From: Bacteroides sp. | Lineage (GTDB): Bacteria; Bacteroidota; Bacteroidia; Bacteroidales; Muribaculaceae | NCBI GenBank assembly: GCA_014801785.1 | Contig: JAAVDN010000019.1 | Span: 41,292 to 105,291, forward strand | Length of the DNA: 64,000 nucleotides | Reading direction: 5' to 3' | Part shown: in pieces, positions 21,269-30,682 of the stretch | Layout of the letters: each line of letters begins with the position of its first letter | How positions within the stretch are numbered: the first letter of the stretch is position 1 | The notes under the pieces: model-generated | The model's input: only the letters and a program-made list of their open reading frames with translations | What the model was told of the DNA's origin: nothing | Databases searched by the model: none | Made by a program: the position numbers and the translations under genes

Positions 21269-21790
21269 ATGGCAAAGAGAGATAACAGAGTTAAATCGAC
21301 CAACGATCTTGATCTTAAGGACCGTCTGGTGGCTATCAACCGCGTGACGAAGGTTACCAAGGGCGGACGTGCGTTCAGCTTTGCAGCCATAGTCGTTGTC
21401 GGCAACGAGAACGGCATCATCGGCTGGGGACTGGGTAAGGCCAACGAGGTTCAGGCCGCTATCGCCAAGGGTGTAGAGGCCGCCAAGAAGAATCTTATCC
21501 GCGTTCCTATCCATAAAGGAACCATCCCCCACGAGCAGGCAGCCAAGTTCGGCGGCAGCCGCATCTATCTGCGTCCTGCATCCGAGGGTACCGGTGTTAA
21601 GGCCGGCGGCGCAATGCGTGCCGTTCTTGAAAGCGTCGGTATCACCAACGTCCTCGCCAAATCGAAAGGCTCCTCCAACCCCCACAACCTGGTTAAGGCT
21701 ACTATCGCCGCTCTCGACGAGATGCGTTCCCCGGCCCAGGTTGCCCAGAACCGCGGTATCTCCGTGGAGAAGGTGTTCAACGGCAAATAA
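21269..21790 (+). CDS. rpsE: 30S ribosomal protein S5
   Basis: [43 protein letters not shown]. Confidence 0.98.
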   Translation: MAKRDNRVKSTNDLDLKDRLVAINRVTKVTKGGRAFSFAAIVVVGNENGIIGWGLGKANEVQAAIAKGVEAAKKNLIRVPIHKGTIPHEQAAKFGGSRIYLRPASEGTGVKAGGAMRAVLESVGITNVLAKSKGSSNPHNLVKATIAALDEMRSPAQVAQNRGISVEKVFNGK

Positions 21791-21828
21791 AGAGCCGAGT
21801 GTGGTAACCAAATAAACAGCAACAGAAA

Positions 21829-22008
21829 ATGTCACAGATTGCAATAAAGCAGATCAAGAGCCGCATCAACTGCCCGGCTGTCCAGAAGCGCACACTCGAC
21901 GCCCTTGGACTGAGAAAGATGAACCATACGGTCGTTCACGAAGACAATCCTTCGATCCGCGGCATGGTCAAGGCTGTAGCCCATCTTGTTGAAGTAGCTG
22001 AAATCTAA
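21829..22008 (+). CDS. rpmD: 50S ribosomal protein L30
   Basis: Own translation (absent from ORF track): [59 protein letters not shown]. Confidence 0.96.
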   Translation: MSQIAIKQIKSRINCPAVQKRTLDALGLRKMNHTVVHEDNPSIRGMVKAVAHLVEVAEI

Positions 22009-22023
22009 AAAGAAAGACAGAAA

Positions 22024-22470
22024 ATGGAACTTCATAATCTCAAGCCTGCCGTCGGCAGCAACAAGAAGAACAAGAGAATCGGCCGCGGTCCGGGTTCCGG
22101 ATACGGAGGTACCTCCACCCGCGGACACAAGGGAGCAAAATCCCGTTCCGGCTATAAGCACAAGATCGGCTTCGAGGGAGGTCAGATGCCTCTCCAGCGC
22201 CGTGTGCCGAAGTTCGGTTTCAAGAACATCAACCGTGTGGAATACAAAGCTCTGAACCTCGACGCGCTCCAGGCGCTCGCAGAGGCAAAGCAGCTTGAGA
22301 AGGTGACCGTTGACGATCTTCGCGCCGCAGGACTCGTGCCCAAGCGTGTGCTTGTCAAGATTCTCGGCAACGGCTCTCTGACCCACAAGCTTGAAGTTGA
22401 GGCCGACGCCTTCTCCAAGAAGGCAGAGGAGGCGATTGTCGCCGCCGGAGGCAAAGTAATCAAGAAATAA
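22024..22470 (+). CDS. rplO: 50S ribosomal protein L15
   Basis: MELHNLKPAVGSNKKNKRIGRGPGSGYGGTSTRGHKGAKSRSGY. Confidence 0.98.
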   Translation: MELHNLKPAVGSNKKNKRIGRGPGSGYGGTSTRGHKGAKSRSGYKHKIGFEGGQMPLQRRVPKFGFKNINRVEYKALNLDALQALAEAKQLEKVTVDDLRAAGLVPKRVLVKILGNGSLTHKLEVEADAFSKKAEEAIVAAGGKVIKK

Positions 22471-22480
22471 ACCTGACACA

Positions 22481-23821
22481 ATGGCGTTTACTCAAACAAT
22501 TAAAAATATCTGGAGTGTGGAGGATCTCCGCAGGCGCATAGGCATCACGCTGTTGCTTGTGGTCATCTACCGCTTCGGTTGTTATGTGGTTCTGCCGGGA
22601 ATCAATCCCGACGACCTCATGGCTCTGAAGAATTTCACCTCCAGCGGTCTGATGCAGCTGCTCGACATGTTCTCGGGTGGGGCATTCTCGCAGGCCTCCA
22701 TCTTCGCTCTGGGAATCATGCCTTATATCACGGCATCGATTGTCATCCAGTTGCTCGGCATGGTTCTGCCCAGCTTTCAGAAGATGCAGCGCGAAGGCGA
22801 GAGCGGCCGGATGAAACTCAACCAGTATACACGTTACCTGACCGTTCTGATACTGCTTCTGCAGGGTCCGGCATATCTGATGAACCTGCAGTATCAGGTC
22901 CGCAGCGCCAACGGCGCCATCGACCTTTCGATTTGGATGATCGCCTTCATGACAATCATTCTTGCCGCCGGTTCGATGTTCATCATGTGGCTTGGAGAAC
23001 GCATTGACCAGAAGGGTGTCGGTAACGGTATCTCGTTCATCATCCTTATCGGTATCATTGCCCGCCTCCCCGAGGCTTTCCTCCAGGAGTTCACCTCCCG
23101 TCTGCTCAACTCCGCAGGCGGCGGCCTGGTTCTCTTCCTGGTCGAGATCGTTATCCTGCTCGCTGTCATCGCAGGCGCTGTGTTGCTCGTGCAGGGAACC
23201 AGAAAGGTCCCCGTGCAGTATGCCAAGAAGATTGTCGGCAACAAGCAGTACGGCGGAGCGCGCAACTACATACCCCTGAAGGTAAACGCCGCCGGTGTGA
23301 TGCCGATCATCTTCGCGCAGGCGATCATGTTTATCCCTGTAACCGTCGCCGGTTTCGCTCCTTCCCACAACGGATTCTGGGGCTCGCTGACAGATATGTA
23401 CAGCTGGACATATAACGTGATCTACTTCCTGATGATCGTAGTGTTCACCTATTTCTATACCGCGATCACCGTGCGTCCGGCTCAGATGGCCGAAGACATG
23501 AAGCGCAACAACGGCTTTATTCCCGGTGTCAAGCCCGGTAAGGCAACTGTCGAATATCTCGACAGCATCATGTCGCGCATCACCCTTCCCGGCTCCATCT
23601 TCCTTGGAATCGTCGCTATCCTTCCCGCTATCGCGACCGTCTGCGGAATCAACCGCAGCTTCGCTTCCTTCTTCGGAGGAACGTCGCTGCTGATCCTTGT
23701 CGGCGTAGTGCTTGACACGCTGCGTATAATCGAGGGTCATCTGCTGATGCGTCATTACGATGGCCTCATGAAGGACGGAAGCCGTATCCAGGGACGCACA
23801 ACCGGCAATCACGCATTCTGA
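22481..23821 (+). CDS. secY: Preprotein translocase subunit SecY
   Basis: Multi-TM, DMFSGGAFSQASIFALGIMPYITASIVIQLL. Confidence 0.98.
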   Translation: MAFTQTIKNIWSVEDLRRRIGITLLLVVIYRFGCYVVLPGINPDDLMALKNFTSSGLMQLLDMFSGGAFSQASIFALGIMPYITASIVIQLLGMVLPSFQKMQREGESGRMKLNQYTRYLTVLILLLQGPAYLMNLQYQVRSANGAIDLSIWMIAFMTIILAAGSMFIMWLGERIDQKGVGNGISFIILIGIIARLPEAFLQEFTSRLLNSAGGGLVLFLVEIVILLAVIAGAVLLVQGTRKVPVQYAKKIVGNKQYGGARNYIPLKVNAAGVMPIIFAQAIMFIPVTVAGFAPSHNGFWGSLTDMYSWTYNVIYFLMIVVFTYFYTAITVRPAQMAEDMKRNNGFIPGVKPGKATVEYLDSIMSRITLPGSIFLGIVAILPAIATVCGINRSFASFFGGTSLLILVGVVLDTLRIIEGHLLMRHYDGLMKDGSRIQGRTTGNHAF

Positions 23822-23947
23822 TAAAACTTTTTTCTCCGTTCCGGAATCAGCCCCGCATCCGGCTCCCGCAGGGGAGACCGGACGGGTTCTGAGGAACACC
23901 CCCTGCACACCGCAGGATATTAAAGACACGTAAAAACAAGCTCAAAC

Positions 23948-24763
23948 ATGATATTCCTGAAGACAGAAGAAGAGATCGAGAAAATCCGACTGGCCAGCGA
24001 TCTGGTCAGCCGCACCCTCGGAGAGGTCGCCCGTTGGGTGGCACCCGGCGTGACTACACGCCGTCTTGATGATGTCGCCAGGGAATTCATCCTCGACAAC
24101 GGCGGGAAACCTGCCTGCTTAGGATATCACGGATTTCCTGGAACATTATGTATCGAGGTTAATGAAACCGTCGTTCATGGTTTCCCTTCCAGTTATGAAC
24201 TGCGCGAGGGAGATATAATCGGCACGGATTGTGTTGTCGAGCTTAACGGCTATAACGGTGACTCCTGCTTCACGTTCGCTGTCGGCGAGATAGACCCCAA
24301 GGTCAGACGCCTCCTTGAGGTGACACGTCATTCTCTGACCGTCGGAGTAGAGGCCGCCCGTGCCGGAAAACGCGTCGGTGATATCTCGAACGCGGTCCAG
24401 ACCTACTGCGAGAAGGCCGGATATAATGTGGTTCGCGAAATGTGTGGCCACGGTATCGGGCGTTCGATGCATGAGGATCCTGAGGTGCCCAATTACGGGC
24501 GTCGCGGTATGGGACCGATTCTAAAGCCCGGTATGGCGATATGTATCGAGCCTATGGTCAACATGGGCAGCCGTAATATAGTCATCGAAAGGGATGGCTG
24601 GCAGTGCCGGACAAAAGACCGCAAGCCCAGTGCTCATTTTGAGCATACCCTTGTTATCCGCGAGGAGGGACCGGAAGTTCTGACGACCTTCCGCTATATC
24701 GACGAGGCGCTTGAGGCGGCTTCCCGCTCAGGCCTGACGATAGAGAATCCCGATAAGGAGTGA
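23948..24763 (+). CDS. map: Type I methionyl aminopeptidase
   Basis: VNETVVHGFPS...GTDCVVELNGYNGDSCFTF...MCGHGIGRSMHEDPEVPNYG. Confidence 0.96.
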   Translation: MIFLKTEEEIEKIRLASDLVSRTLGEVARWVAPGVTTRRLDDVAREFILDNGGKPACLGYHGFPGTLCIEVNETVVHGFPSSYELREGDIIGTDCVVELNGYNGDSCFTFAVGEIDPKVRRLLEVTRHSLTVGVEAARAGKRVGDISNAVQTYCEKAGYNVVREMCGHGIGRSMHEDPEVPNYGRRGMGPILKPGMAICIEPMVNMGSRNIVIERDGWQCRTKDRKPSAHFEHTLVIREEGPEVLTTFRYIDEALEAASRSGLTIENPDKE

Positions 24764-24817
24764 GTCCGGCCGGGACGAGGAAAAAGAAACAACAGAACCC
24801 ATTAAAAGAAAAATACA

Positions 24818-25036
24818 ATGGCAAAACAGGATGCGATAGAACAAGACGGTGTAATTCTCGAAGCCCTGAGCAATGCAATGTTCAAGGTCGAGCTTGAGAA
24901 CGGGCATGTCATCACGGCCCATATCTCCGGCAAAATGAGAATGCACTATATCAAGATTCTCCCCGGCGACCGGGTCAAGGTCGAGATGTCGCCCTATGAC
25001 CTGTCGAAGGGACGGATCTCCTTCAGGTATAAATAA
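24818..25036 (+). CDS. infA: Translation initiation factor IF-1
   Basis: [62 protein letters not shown]. Confidence 0.98.
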   Translation: MAKQDAIEQDGVILEALSNAMFKVELENGHVITAHISGKMRMHYIKILPGDRVKVEMSPYDLSKGRISFRYK

Positions 25037-25054
25037 AAAAAGCACACCCACGAT

Positions 25055-25171
25055 ATGAAAGTAAGAGCATCTATCAAGAAGCGCACAGCTGACAGCAAGA
25101 TCGTCAGGAGGAAGGGGCGCCTCTATGTGATCAACAAAAAGAATCCCAAACTCAAAATGCGCCAGGGCTGA
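25055..25171 (+). CDS. rpmJ: 50S ribosomal protein L36 (Cys-free form)
   Basis: Own translation (absent from ORF track): [38 protein letters not shown]. Confidence 0.96.
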   Translation: MKVRASIKKRTADSKIVRRKGRLYVINKKNPKLKMRQG

Positions 25172-25204
25172 ACGTCGGCGCTCCATCTTATCTCATAAAT
25201 CAAT

Positions 25205-25585
25205 ATGGCAGTAAGAATAGTCGGCGTTGACTTGCCGCAAAACAAACGGGGCGAAATCGCCCTCACCTATATCTTCGGCATCGGCCGCAGCGCAGCCAAG
25301 ACCATTCTGGACAAGGCAGGCGTAGACCGCGACACCAAGGTTCAGGACTGGACCGACGATCAGGCGGCCGCCGTCCGTGAGGTTATCCAGACCCAGTACA
25401 AGGTCGAGGGCGACCTCCGTTCCGAGATTTCGCTCAATATCAAGCGTCTGATGGATATCGGCTGTTATCGCGGCATCCGTCACCGTATCGGTCTTCCGTT
25501 GCGCGGCCAGTCTACCAAGAACAATGCCCGCACTCGTAAGGGTCGCAAGAAAACAGTTGCCAACAAGAAGAAAGCTACTAAATAA
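25205..25585 (+). CDS. rpsM: 30S ribosomal protein S13
   Basis: [35 protein letters not shown]. Confidence 0.98.
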   Translation: MAVRIVGVDLPQNKRGEIALTYIFGIGRSAAKTILDKAGVDRDTKVQDWTDDQAAAVREVIQTQYKVEGDLRSEISLNIKRLMDIGCYRGIRHRIGLPLRGQSTKNNARTRKGRKKTVANKKKATK

Positions 25586-25594
25586 AGAAACAGT

Positions 25595-25984
25595 ATGGCT
25601 AAGAAGACAGTCGCAGCGAAGAAGAAAAACGTCAAGGTTGACGCTATGGGTCAGCTTCACGTCCATTCTTCCTTCAATAACATCATCGTATGCCTGGCCA
25701 ACAGCGAGGGTCAGGTCATCTCCTGGTCCTCAGCCGGCAAGATGGGCTTCCGCGGATCTAAGAAGAACACTCCGTATGCCGCTCAGATGGCCGCTCAGGA
25801 CTGTGCCAAGGTTGCTTATGACCTCGGCTTGAGAAAGGTCAAGGCCTATGTCAAGGGACCGGGCAACGGACGTGAGTCCGCCATCCGCACCGTACATGGC
25901 GCAGGTATTGACGTTGTGGAGATCGTAGATGTCACTCCGCTTCCTCACAACGGATGTCGTCCTCCCAAACGCAGAAGAGTCTGA
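25595..25984 (+). CDS. rpsK: 30S ribosomal protein S11
   Basis: [46 protein letters not shown]. Confidence 0.98.
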   Translation: MAKKTVAAKKKNVKVDAMGQLHVHSSFNNIIVCLANSEGQVISWSSAGKMGFRGSKKNTPYAAQMAAQDCAKVAYDLGLRKVKAYVKGPGNGRESAIRTVHGAGIDVVEIVDVTPLPHNGCRPPKRRRV

Positions 25985-26059
25985 TCCGGGAGGCTGATTC
26001 CAGTCAGGAAAAGAAGTAAAACCAAACAACAGGTCTTTGCCATACAGGGTCATACACCG

Positions 26060-26088
26060 CTTCCGGGCCGCCATTCGCGGTCCGGAAG
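26060..26088 (+). promoter_or_regulatory. Strong hairpin upstream of rpsD (candidate r-protein leader element)
   Basis: CTTCCGGGCCGC cattc GCGGTCCGGAAG, 12-bp stem with one G-U, no following T-tract. Confidence 0.5.
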
Positions 26089-26212
26089 AAAAAGGCCCGC
26101 CCCTTCGTCTCTGAATGCGAATGGTCCGTCAATTTAGCAGCTTTTCTCTCGACGGCCGCGGCTGCGCTAAGGAGCGCGGGGGGAGCGAAGACCAAAAATC
26201 AAGCAACAAACA

Positions 26213-26818
26213 ATGGCAAGATACACAGGCCCCAAAACCAAAATCGCCCGCAAGTTCGGGGAAGCCATCTTCGGCGAAGATAAAGTTCTTTCCAAGAAGA
26301 ATTATCCGCCGGGCCAGCATGGCAACAACCGTCGCCGCAAAGTTTCGGAGTATGGCGTTCAGCTCAAGGAGAAGCAGAAAGCTAAATACACCTACGGCGT
26401 CCTGGAGCGTCAGTTCCGCAACCTCTTCGACCGTGCTGCCCGTTCGAAGGGTATCACCGGTGAAGTTCTTCTCCAGCTGCTGGAGAGCCGTCTGGACAAT
26501 GTCGTCTATCGTCTCGGTCTCGCTCCGAGCCGTCCCGCTGCCCGTCAGCTTGTCCTTCACAAGCATATCGTCGTCAACGGAAAGGTTGTCAATATCCCCT
26601 CTTATCAGGTGATGGCCGGCGATGTTGTCGGTGTGCGTGAGAAATCGAAGTCCCTGGAAGTCATCGCTGACTGCCTGGCCGGTTTCAACCACAGCAAATA
26701 TCCCTGGATTGAATGGGACGCCAGCTCCAAGAGCGGTCGTTTCCTTCATCTGCCCGCTCTGGCCGATATTCCCGAGAATATCGATGTTCAGAAGATCGTT
26801 GAGTTGTACTCTAAATAA
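26213..26818 (+). CDS. rpsD: 30S ribosomal protein S4
   Basis: [24 protein letters not shown]...[32 protein letters not shown]. Confidence 0.98.
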   Translation: MARYTGPKTKIARKFGEAIFGEDKVLSKKNYPPGQHGNNRRRKVSEYGVQLKEKQKAKYTYGVLERQFRNLFDRAARSKGITGEVLLQLLESRLDNVVYRLGLAPSRPAARQLVLHKHIVVNGKVVNIPSYQVMAGDVVGVREKSKSLEVIADCLAGFNHSKYPWIEWDASSKSGRFLHLPALADIPENIDVQKIVELYSK

Positions 26819-26834
26819 TTAACACTTCAAGCCC

Positions 26835-27839
26835 ATGTCTATTTTAGCATTTCAGAAACCCGAAAAGGTCATCATGCTGGAAGAGGACGCGAAGTTCGGC
26901 AAGTTCGAGTTTCGTCCTCTGGAACCCGGTTACGGCCAGACAATCGGCAATGCTCTTCGGCGCATCCTCCTTTCGAGTCTTGGTGGCTTCGCCATCTACT
27001 CGATACGCATCGACGGTGTTGCTCATGAGCTGGGAACCATCCCGGGGGTTAAGGAAGACGTCACAAACATCATCCTTAACCTGAAGCAGGTCCGCTTCAA
27101 GCAGACGACTGACGAACACGAGACCGAAACCGGTAGCGTGAAAGTCTCGGGAACCGACGTGTTCAAAGCCGGCGACTTGGGTAAAGCTCTCTCCGGGTTC
27201 GAAGTTCTGAACCCCGAACTCGTTATCTGCAACCTCGACCCGAACTCTGAGTTCACGATGGATTTCTCCATCAACAAGGGTCGCGGCTGGGTTCCGGCCG
27301 ATGAGAACCGCGAACTCCTCAAGGAGCAGGGGGCCGACCCCGCGGTCATCGCTCTGGATTCTATCTACACCCCGATCAAGAATGTCAAATATTCTGTCGA
27401 GAATTATCGTGTGGAGCAGAAGACGGACTATGAAAAGCTTACTCTCGAAGTGACCACCGACGGGTCGATACTCCCAAAAGATGCCCTCAAGGAGGCAGCC
27501 AAGATATTGATCCACCACTTCATGCTCTTTTCCGACGAAAAGATCTCGCTTGAGACTCCTGTCGAGGATTCGGCCGACGAATTCGATGAGGAAGTCCTTC
27601 GTATGCGTCAGCTGCTCAAGAGCAAACTTGTCGACATGGATCTTTCGGTTCGTGCCCTCAACTGCCTCAAGAGCGCTGAGGTCGAGACTCTCGGAGAACT
27701 CGTGGTGTTCAATAAAAACGACCTGCTTAAGTTCCGCAACTTCGGTAAGAAGTCGCTCACTGAGCTCGACGAGCTGCTCGCCAGCCTAAACCTTTCGTTT
27801 GGCATGGACATTTCAAAGTATAAATTAGATAAAGACTAA
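26835..27839 (+). CDS. rpoA: DNA-directed RNA polymerase subunit alpha
   Basis: [28 protein letters not shown]; alpha-[24 protein letters not shown]. Confidence 0.98.
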   Translation: MSILAFQKPEKVIMLEEDAKFGKFEFRPLEPGYGQTIGNALRRILLSSLGGFAIYSIRIDGVAHELGTIPGVKEDVTNIILNLKQVRFKQTTDEHETETGSVKVSGTDVFKAGDLGKALSGFEVLNPELVICNLDPNSEFTMDFSINKGRGWVPADENRELLKEQGADPAVIALDSIYTPIKNVKYSVENYRVEQKTDYEKLTLEVTTDGSILPKDALKEAAKILIHHFMLFSDEKISLETPVEDSADEFDEEVLRMRQLLKSKLVDMDLSVRALNCLKSAEVETLGELVVFNKNDLLKFRNFGKKSLTELDELLASLNLSFGMDISKYKLDKD

Positions 27840-27844
27840 CAACG

Positions 27845-28330
27845 ATGAGACATAATAAAAAATTCAACCACCTCAGTCGTCAGAAAGGACACCGCGACGC
27901 GTTGCTCAGAAACCTGACAATCTCGCTGCTGCTCCACAAGAGAATTTTCACGACTGTGGCAAAGGCTAAGGCGCTCCGCGTCTATGCCGAACCTCTGATC
28001 ACCCGTTCCAAGAAGGACGACATGGCTAATCGCCGTCTCGTTTTCTCTTACCTCCAGAATAAGGAGGCGGTCAAGGAGCTTTTCGGCGTGGTTGCCGAAA
28101 AGGTCGCTGAGCGTCCGGGTGGATATACCCGTATCCTCAAGACCGGCCACCGTCTTGGCGACAACGCCGAGATGGCTATGATCGAGCTCGTTGACTTCAA
28201 CGAGAATATGCTCGCCGAGGGCGGAGCCAAGAAAGGCAAGACCCGTCGCACTCGTCGCGGCGGTAAGAAGAACGCTGCCGAGGCTCCCGAGGCTGCGGCT
28301 CCCGCAACTGAGCAGAACGAGGCTGAATAA
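27845..28330 (+). CDS. rplQ: 50S ribosomal protein L17 with acidic/Ala-rich C-terminal extension
   Basis: [37 protein letters not shown]. Confidence 0.97.
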   Translation: MRHNKKFNHLSRQKGHRDALLRNLTISLLLHKRIFTTVAKAKALRVYAEPLITRSKKDDMANRRLVFSYLQNKEAVKELFGVVAEKVAERPGGYTRILKTGHRLGDNAEMAMIELVDFNENMLAEGGAKKGKTRRTRRGGKKNAAEAPEAAAPATEQNEAE

Positions 28331-28353
28331 TTCAACCCCGTCCAGATACATGA

Positions 28354-28390
28354 GAGGCTGTTCCGACTTTATCGGAACAGCCTCTTTCGT
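28354..28390 (+). terminator. Intrinsic terminator closing the alpha operon
   Basis: GAGGCTGTTCCG actttat CGGAACAGCCTC TTTCGTT. Confidence 0.85.
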
Positions 28391-28523
28391 TATTGCTCTG
28401 AAGGAATATTCCTGAAGGGTCGATCTTCTCTTTGAAAAAGCACCCGAAAGATCCTTTGTGATGAAATCAAGAATCACGAGTGCTACTTTAATAAGTTAAT
28501 TCGGTTTAAAAGTAAACACACCC

Positions 28524-29951
28524 TTAAAGAATAGGGCTGATAAGGCGAAGCAGTGACTCATAGAAACGTTGCAGGACGGGACGTTTCATCCATTCCTTAA
28601 GGGTCAGTTTTGTGCAGTCGTTAATGTCGCGGAAGAAGATATCGCGCATGTGGGTATTGACCGCTTCATCGTATATAAGAAGATTTGACTCGAAATTATT
28701 CTCGAAGCTTCGGAAGTCGAAGTTGGTGGAGCCGGCGGTGACAAAGGAATTGTCTATAATCATTGCTTTGGCGTGGAGCATACCGGGTTCATAGAGGTAG
28801 ACTTTGATTCCGGCGCGCAGAGATTGGGTGATATATGAATAGCTTGCGAGTTTCAGAAGTCGGGAATCGCTTCTGCGCGGAATCATGATTCTGACATCAA
28901 GTTTTGCCAAAGCTGCCGCTTCGAGCGCGTGTTGCAGGGAGTCGGTCGGCAGGAAATATGGGGTCTGTATATAGATTCGTTTTCTTGCTGTCGATATAGC
29001 CTTCATGAAACATAGAGAAAGAGATTCCCAACGGTCGGTCGGTCCGGAGGTGATGAGTTGCATTCCGACATTTCCTGATTTTTCTTGCGCGGGAGGGTCG
29101 AAGCGGTATGTCGAGCCGGCTTCGTTCGGTTTTAAAAAATTCCAGTCAATGGAGAAAGAATAGAATAGAGAACGGATAATTCCCCCTTCGACGCGGAAAT
29201 GGGTGTCTCTCCATTCGCGTCCGTCGGGGAGTCCCTGTACATAGCGGTCAGCTATATTCATTCCGCCGATATATCCTATAGCGTCGTCGATAATTACAAT
29301 CTTTCGATGGTTGCGCCAATTGATGCGGTTGGCGAGCTGTGGGAAAGTGACGCGGAAAAAAGGATGGACCTTCACGCCGGCTTCTTTCATACGGCGGAAG
29401 AAATGTCGGGAAGCAGAGAACGATCCGACATGGTCATATATAACCATCACCTGGAGTCCGGCCCGCGCTTTATCGATAAGGATATCTGCGATTTCGGAAC
29501 CGAGGGCATCATCTGAGAAGATGTAATACTGGACCATGATGCTTTTCCGGGCTGCGCGCAGGTCGTGGCGCAGGTCGCGAAACTTCTTGTCTCCCTCAGT
29601 GTATATTCTTATGGAATTATTGACAGTCAAAGGAGCGCGGCATATATTGTGGGCCAGGCGGGCCAGCTGTTGTTCATCTGGATTGAGAGCAGAGTATGCT
29701 TCGGAAGAAGTGCGTTGGCGTGAATCATGCATCAGGCGACGCTTGTTGCGCCGAGAGATCATAGAAATCCCCTTGAGGCTCCGACCGAAGAAAAGATAGA
29801 AAATAAGTCCGATACCCGGCAGGGAGAGTAGGGCGATTGTCCATGACAGGGCACGTATAGGGTTGCGGTTCTCGGAGAGGACCACTACGATACAACCGGC
29901 CGCAATAACATAATATACGACCCAGAGCGCTAACCATAGAGATACATCCAT
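28524..29951 (-). CDS. cls: Cardiolipin synthase (phospholipase D superfamily)
   Basis: Two HKD motifs: NHRKIVIIDD and HAKAMIIDNSFVTAGSTNFD; N-terminal TM segments. Confidence 0.92.
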   Translation of the reverse strand: MDVSLWLALWVVYYVIAAGCIVVVLSENRNPIRALSWTIALLSLPGIGLIFYLFFGRSLKGISMISRRNKRRLMHDSRQRTSSEAYSALNPDEQQLARLAHNICRAPLTVNNSIRIYTEGDKKFRDLRHDLRAARKSIMVQYYIFSDDALGSEIADILIDKARAGLQVMVIYDHVGSFSASRHFFRRMKEAGVKVHPFFRVTFPQLANRINWRNHRKIVIIDDAIGYIGGMNIADRYVQGLPDGREWRDTHFRVEGGIIRSLFYSFSIDWNFLKPNEAGSTYRFDPPAQEKSGNVGMQLITSGPTDRWESLSLCFMKAISTARKRIYIQTPYFLPTDSLQHALEAAALAKLDVRIMIPRRSDSRLLKLASYSYITQSLRAGIKVYLYEPGMLHAKAMIIDNSFVTAGSTNFDFRSFENNFESNLLIYDEAVNTHMRDIFFRDINDCTKLTLKEWMKRPVLQRFYESLLRLISPIL

Positions 29952-29992
29952 AGAAGTAGTTGATCCGTTTAGAGTGTGTTTGGTAACCTCCG

Positions 29993-30018
29993 CCCGTCTG
30001 TTAAGATTTCTTGTAGGA
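29993..30018 (-). repeat. Dispersed intergenic repeat, copy B
   Basis: Minus strand TTCCTACAAGAAATCTTAACAGACGG. Confidence 0.6.
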
Positions 30019-30159
30019 AGGGGCTATTATTGAGGAGAAGAGGTATGGAAAACTTCATTGGAAAGTCATCAAAGGACAAAGATAAGAAAAAAATTGAAGT
30101 ATAATTATGGATTGGGCATATATTGGAGCATATATCGCTTTATTTTGACGGGGGCTTAA

Positions 30160-30366
30160 AAAAAATACCCGGAAGCACTTTCACAAACGCTTCCGGATTA
30201 CGATTTTTAGACAGTCCCGGACTTTCACAAGCAGAGGACTTGTCTTTACTCAACCACTAACTTACAAAATTATATCACTATTTGCTTTACTACTGTTATA
30301 TCAGTTATGAAAAGATTTCTGATTTGTCGGACGGGTTTTTAGAGAGATTCCCCGTCTTGACATTGC
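30160..30366 (-). ncRNA. Candidate small RNA (~200 nt), unknown family
   Basis: Minus-strand promoter TTG-N20-TAACTTTG (30396..30366), two or more hairpins, and intrinsic terminator CCGGAAGC gtttgtgaaagt GCTTCCGG gtaTTTTTTTT; no credible ORF. Confidence 0.55.
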
Positions 30367-30396
30367 AAAGTTAATGCGGATTTACTAAAGAGTCAA
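30366..30396 (-). promoter_or_regulatory. Promoter for the candidate sRNA
   Basis: TTG (30396-30394) - exactly 20 nt - TAACTTTG (30373-30366) on the minus strand. Confidence 0.7.
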
Positions 30397-30550
30397 TATA
30401 TTTAAGCAAAAAAAAAGCTAAAATGCTCCGTATAGAAAAAAAAAGCGATAAATAGAACTATGAATAAGAGGGTAAAAATTGAGTCAAGAGGTAAAAAATC
30501 ATAGATAAGAGCGCTGAAATTGATTCTGTAAGGGGTCAAGAGTGTGTTTT

Positions 30551-30580
30551 CAACAAGAAATGTTAACGGTCAGCCGGCTA
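30551..30580 (+). repeat. Dispersed intergenic repeat, copy C
   Basis: CAACAAGAAATGTTAACGGTCAGCCGGCTA. Confidence 0.65.
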
Positions 30581-30648
30581 TGTGACCGGATTGGATGGGT
30601 GATAAAGGATGAGAGCCGACGCTTCCTTCGTAAAAAACAGAAAAGATG

Positions 30649-30679
30649 TTGGATAATTAGAGGAGAATGATTATTTTTG
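30649..30679 (+). promoter_or_regulatory. Promoter of the aminopeptidase P gene
   Basis: TTG (30649-30651) - N20 - TATTTTTG (30672-30679), ending 3 nt before the ATG. Confidence 0.65.
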
Positions 30680-30682
30680 AAC

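Noticed and set aside
22460-23929. 489-aa minus ORF antisense to secY
   Set aside because: Shadow ORF over secY with low-complexity polar composition.
8900-28330. Order of the ribosomal gene cluster itself as a novelty
   Set aside because: str-S10-spc-alpha order with embedded map, infA and rpmJ is ordinary for Bacteroidetes; only the spacers were kept as findings.
30160-30366. Identification of the sRNA as 6S RNA, SRP RNA or a cls riboswitch
   Set aside because: No closing 5'-3' stem with central bubble, no SRP-type apical GNAR loop, and cls seems to have its own -7 box; left as unknown family.
30410-30520. Imperfect AGAGGGTAAAAA / AGAGGTAAAAA repeats before pepP
   Set aside because: Short, degenerate and A-rich; not distinguishable from background composition.
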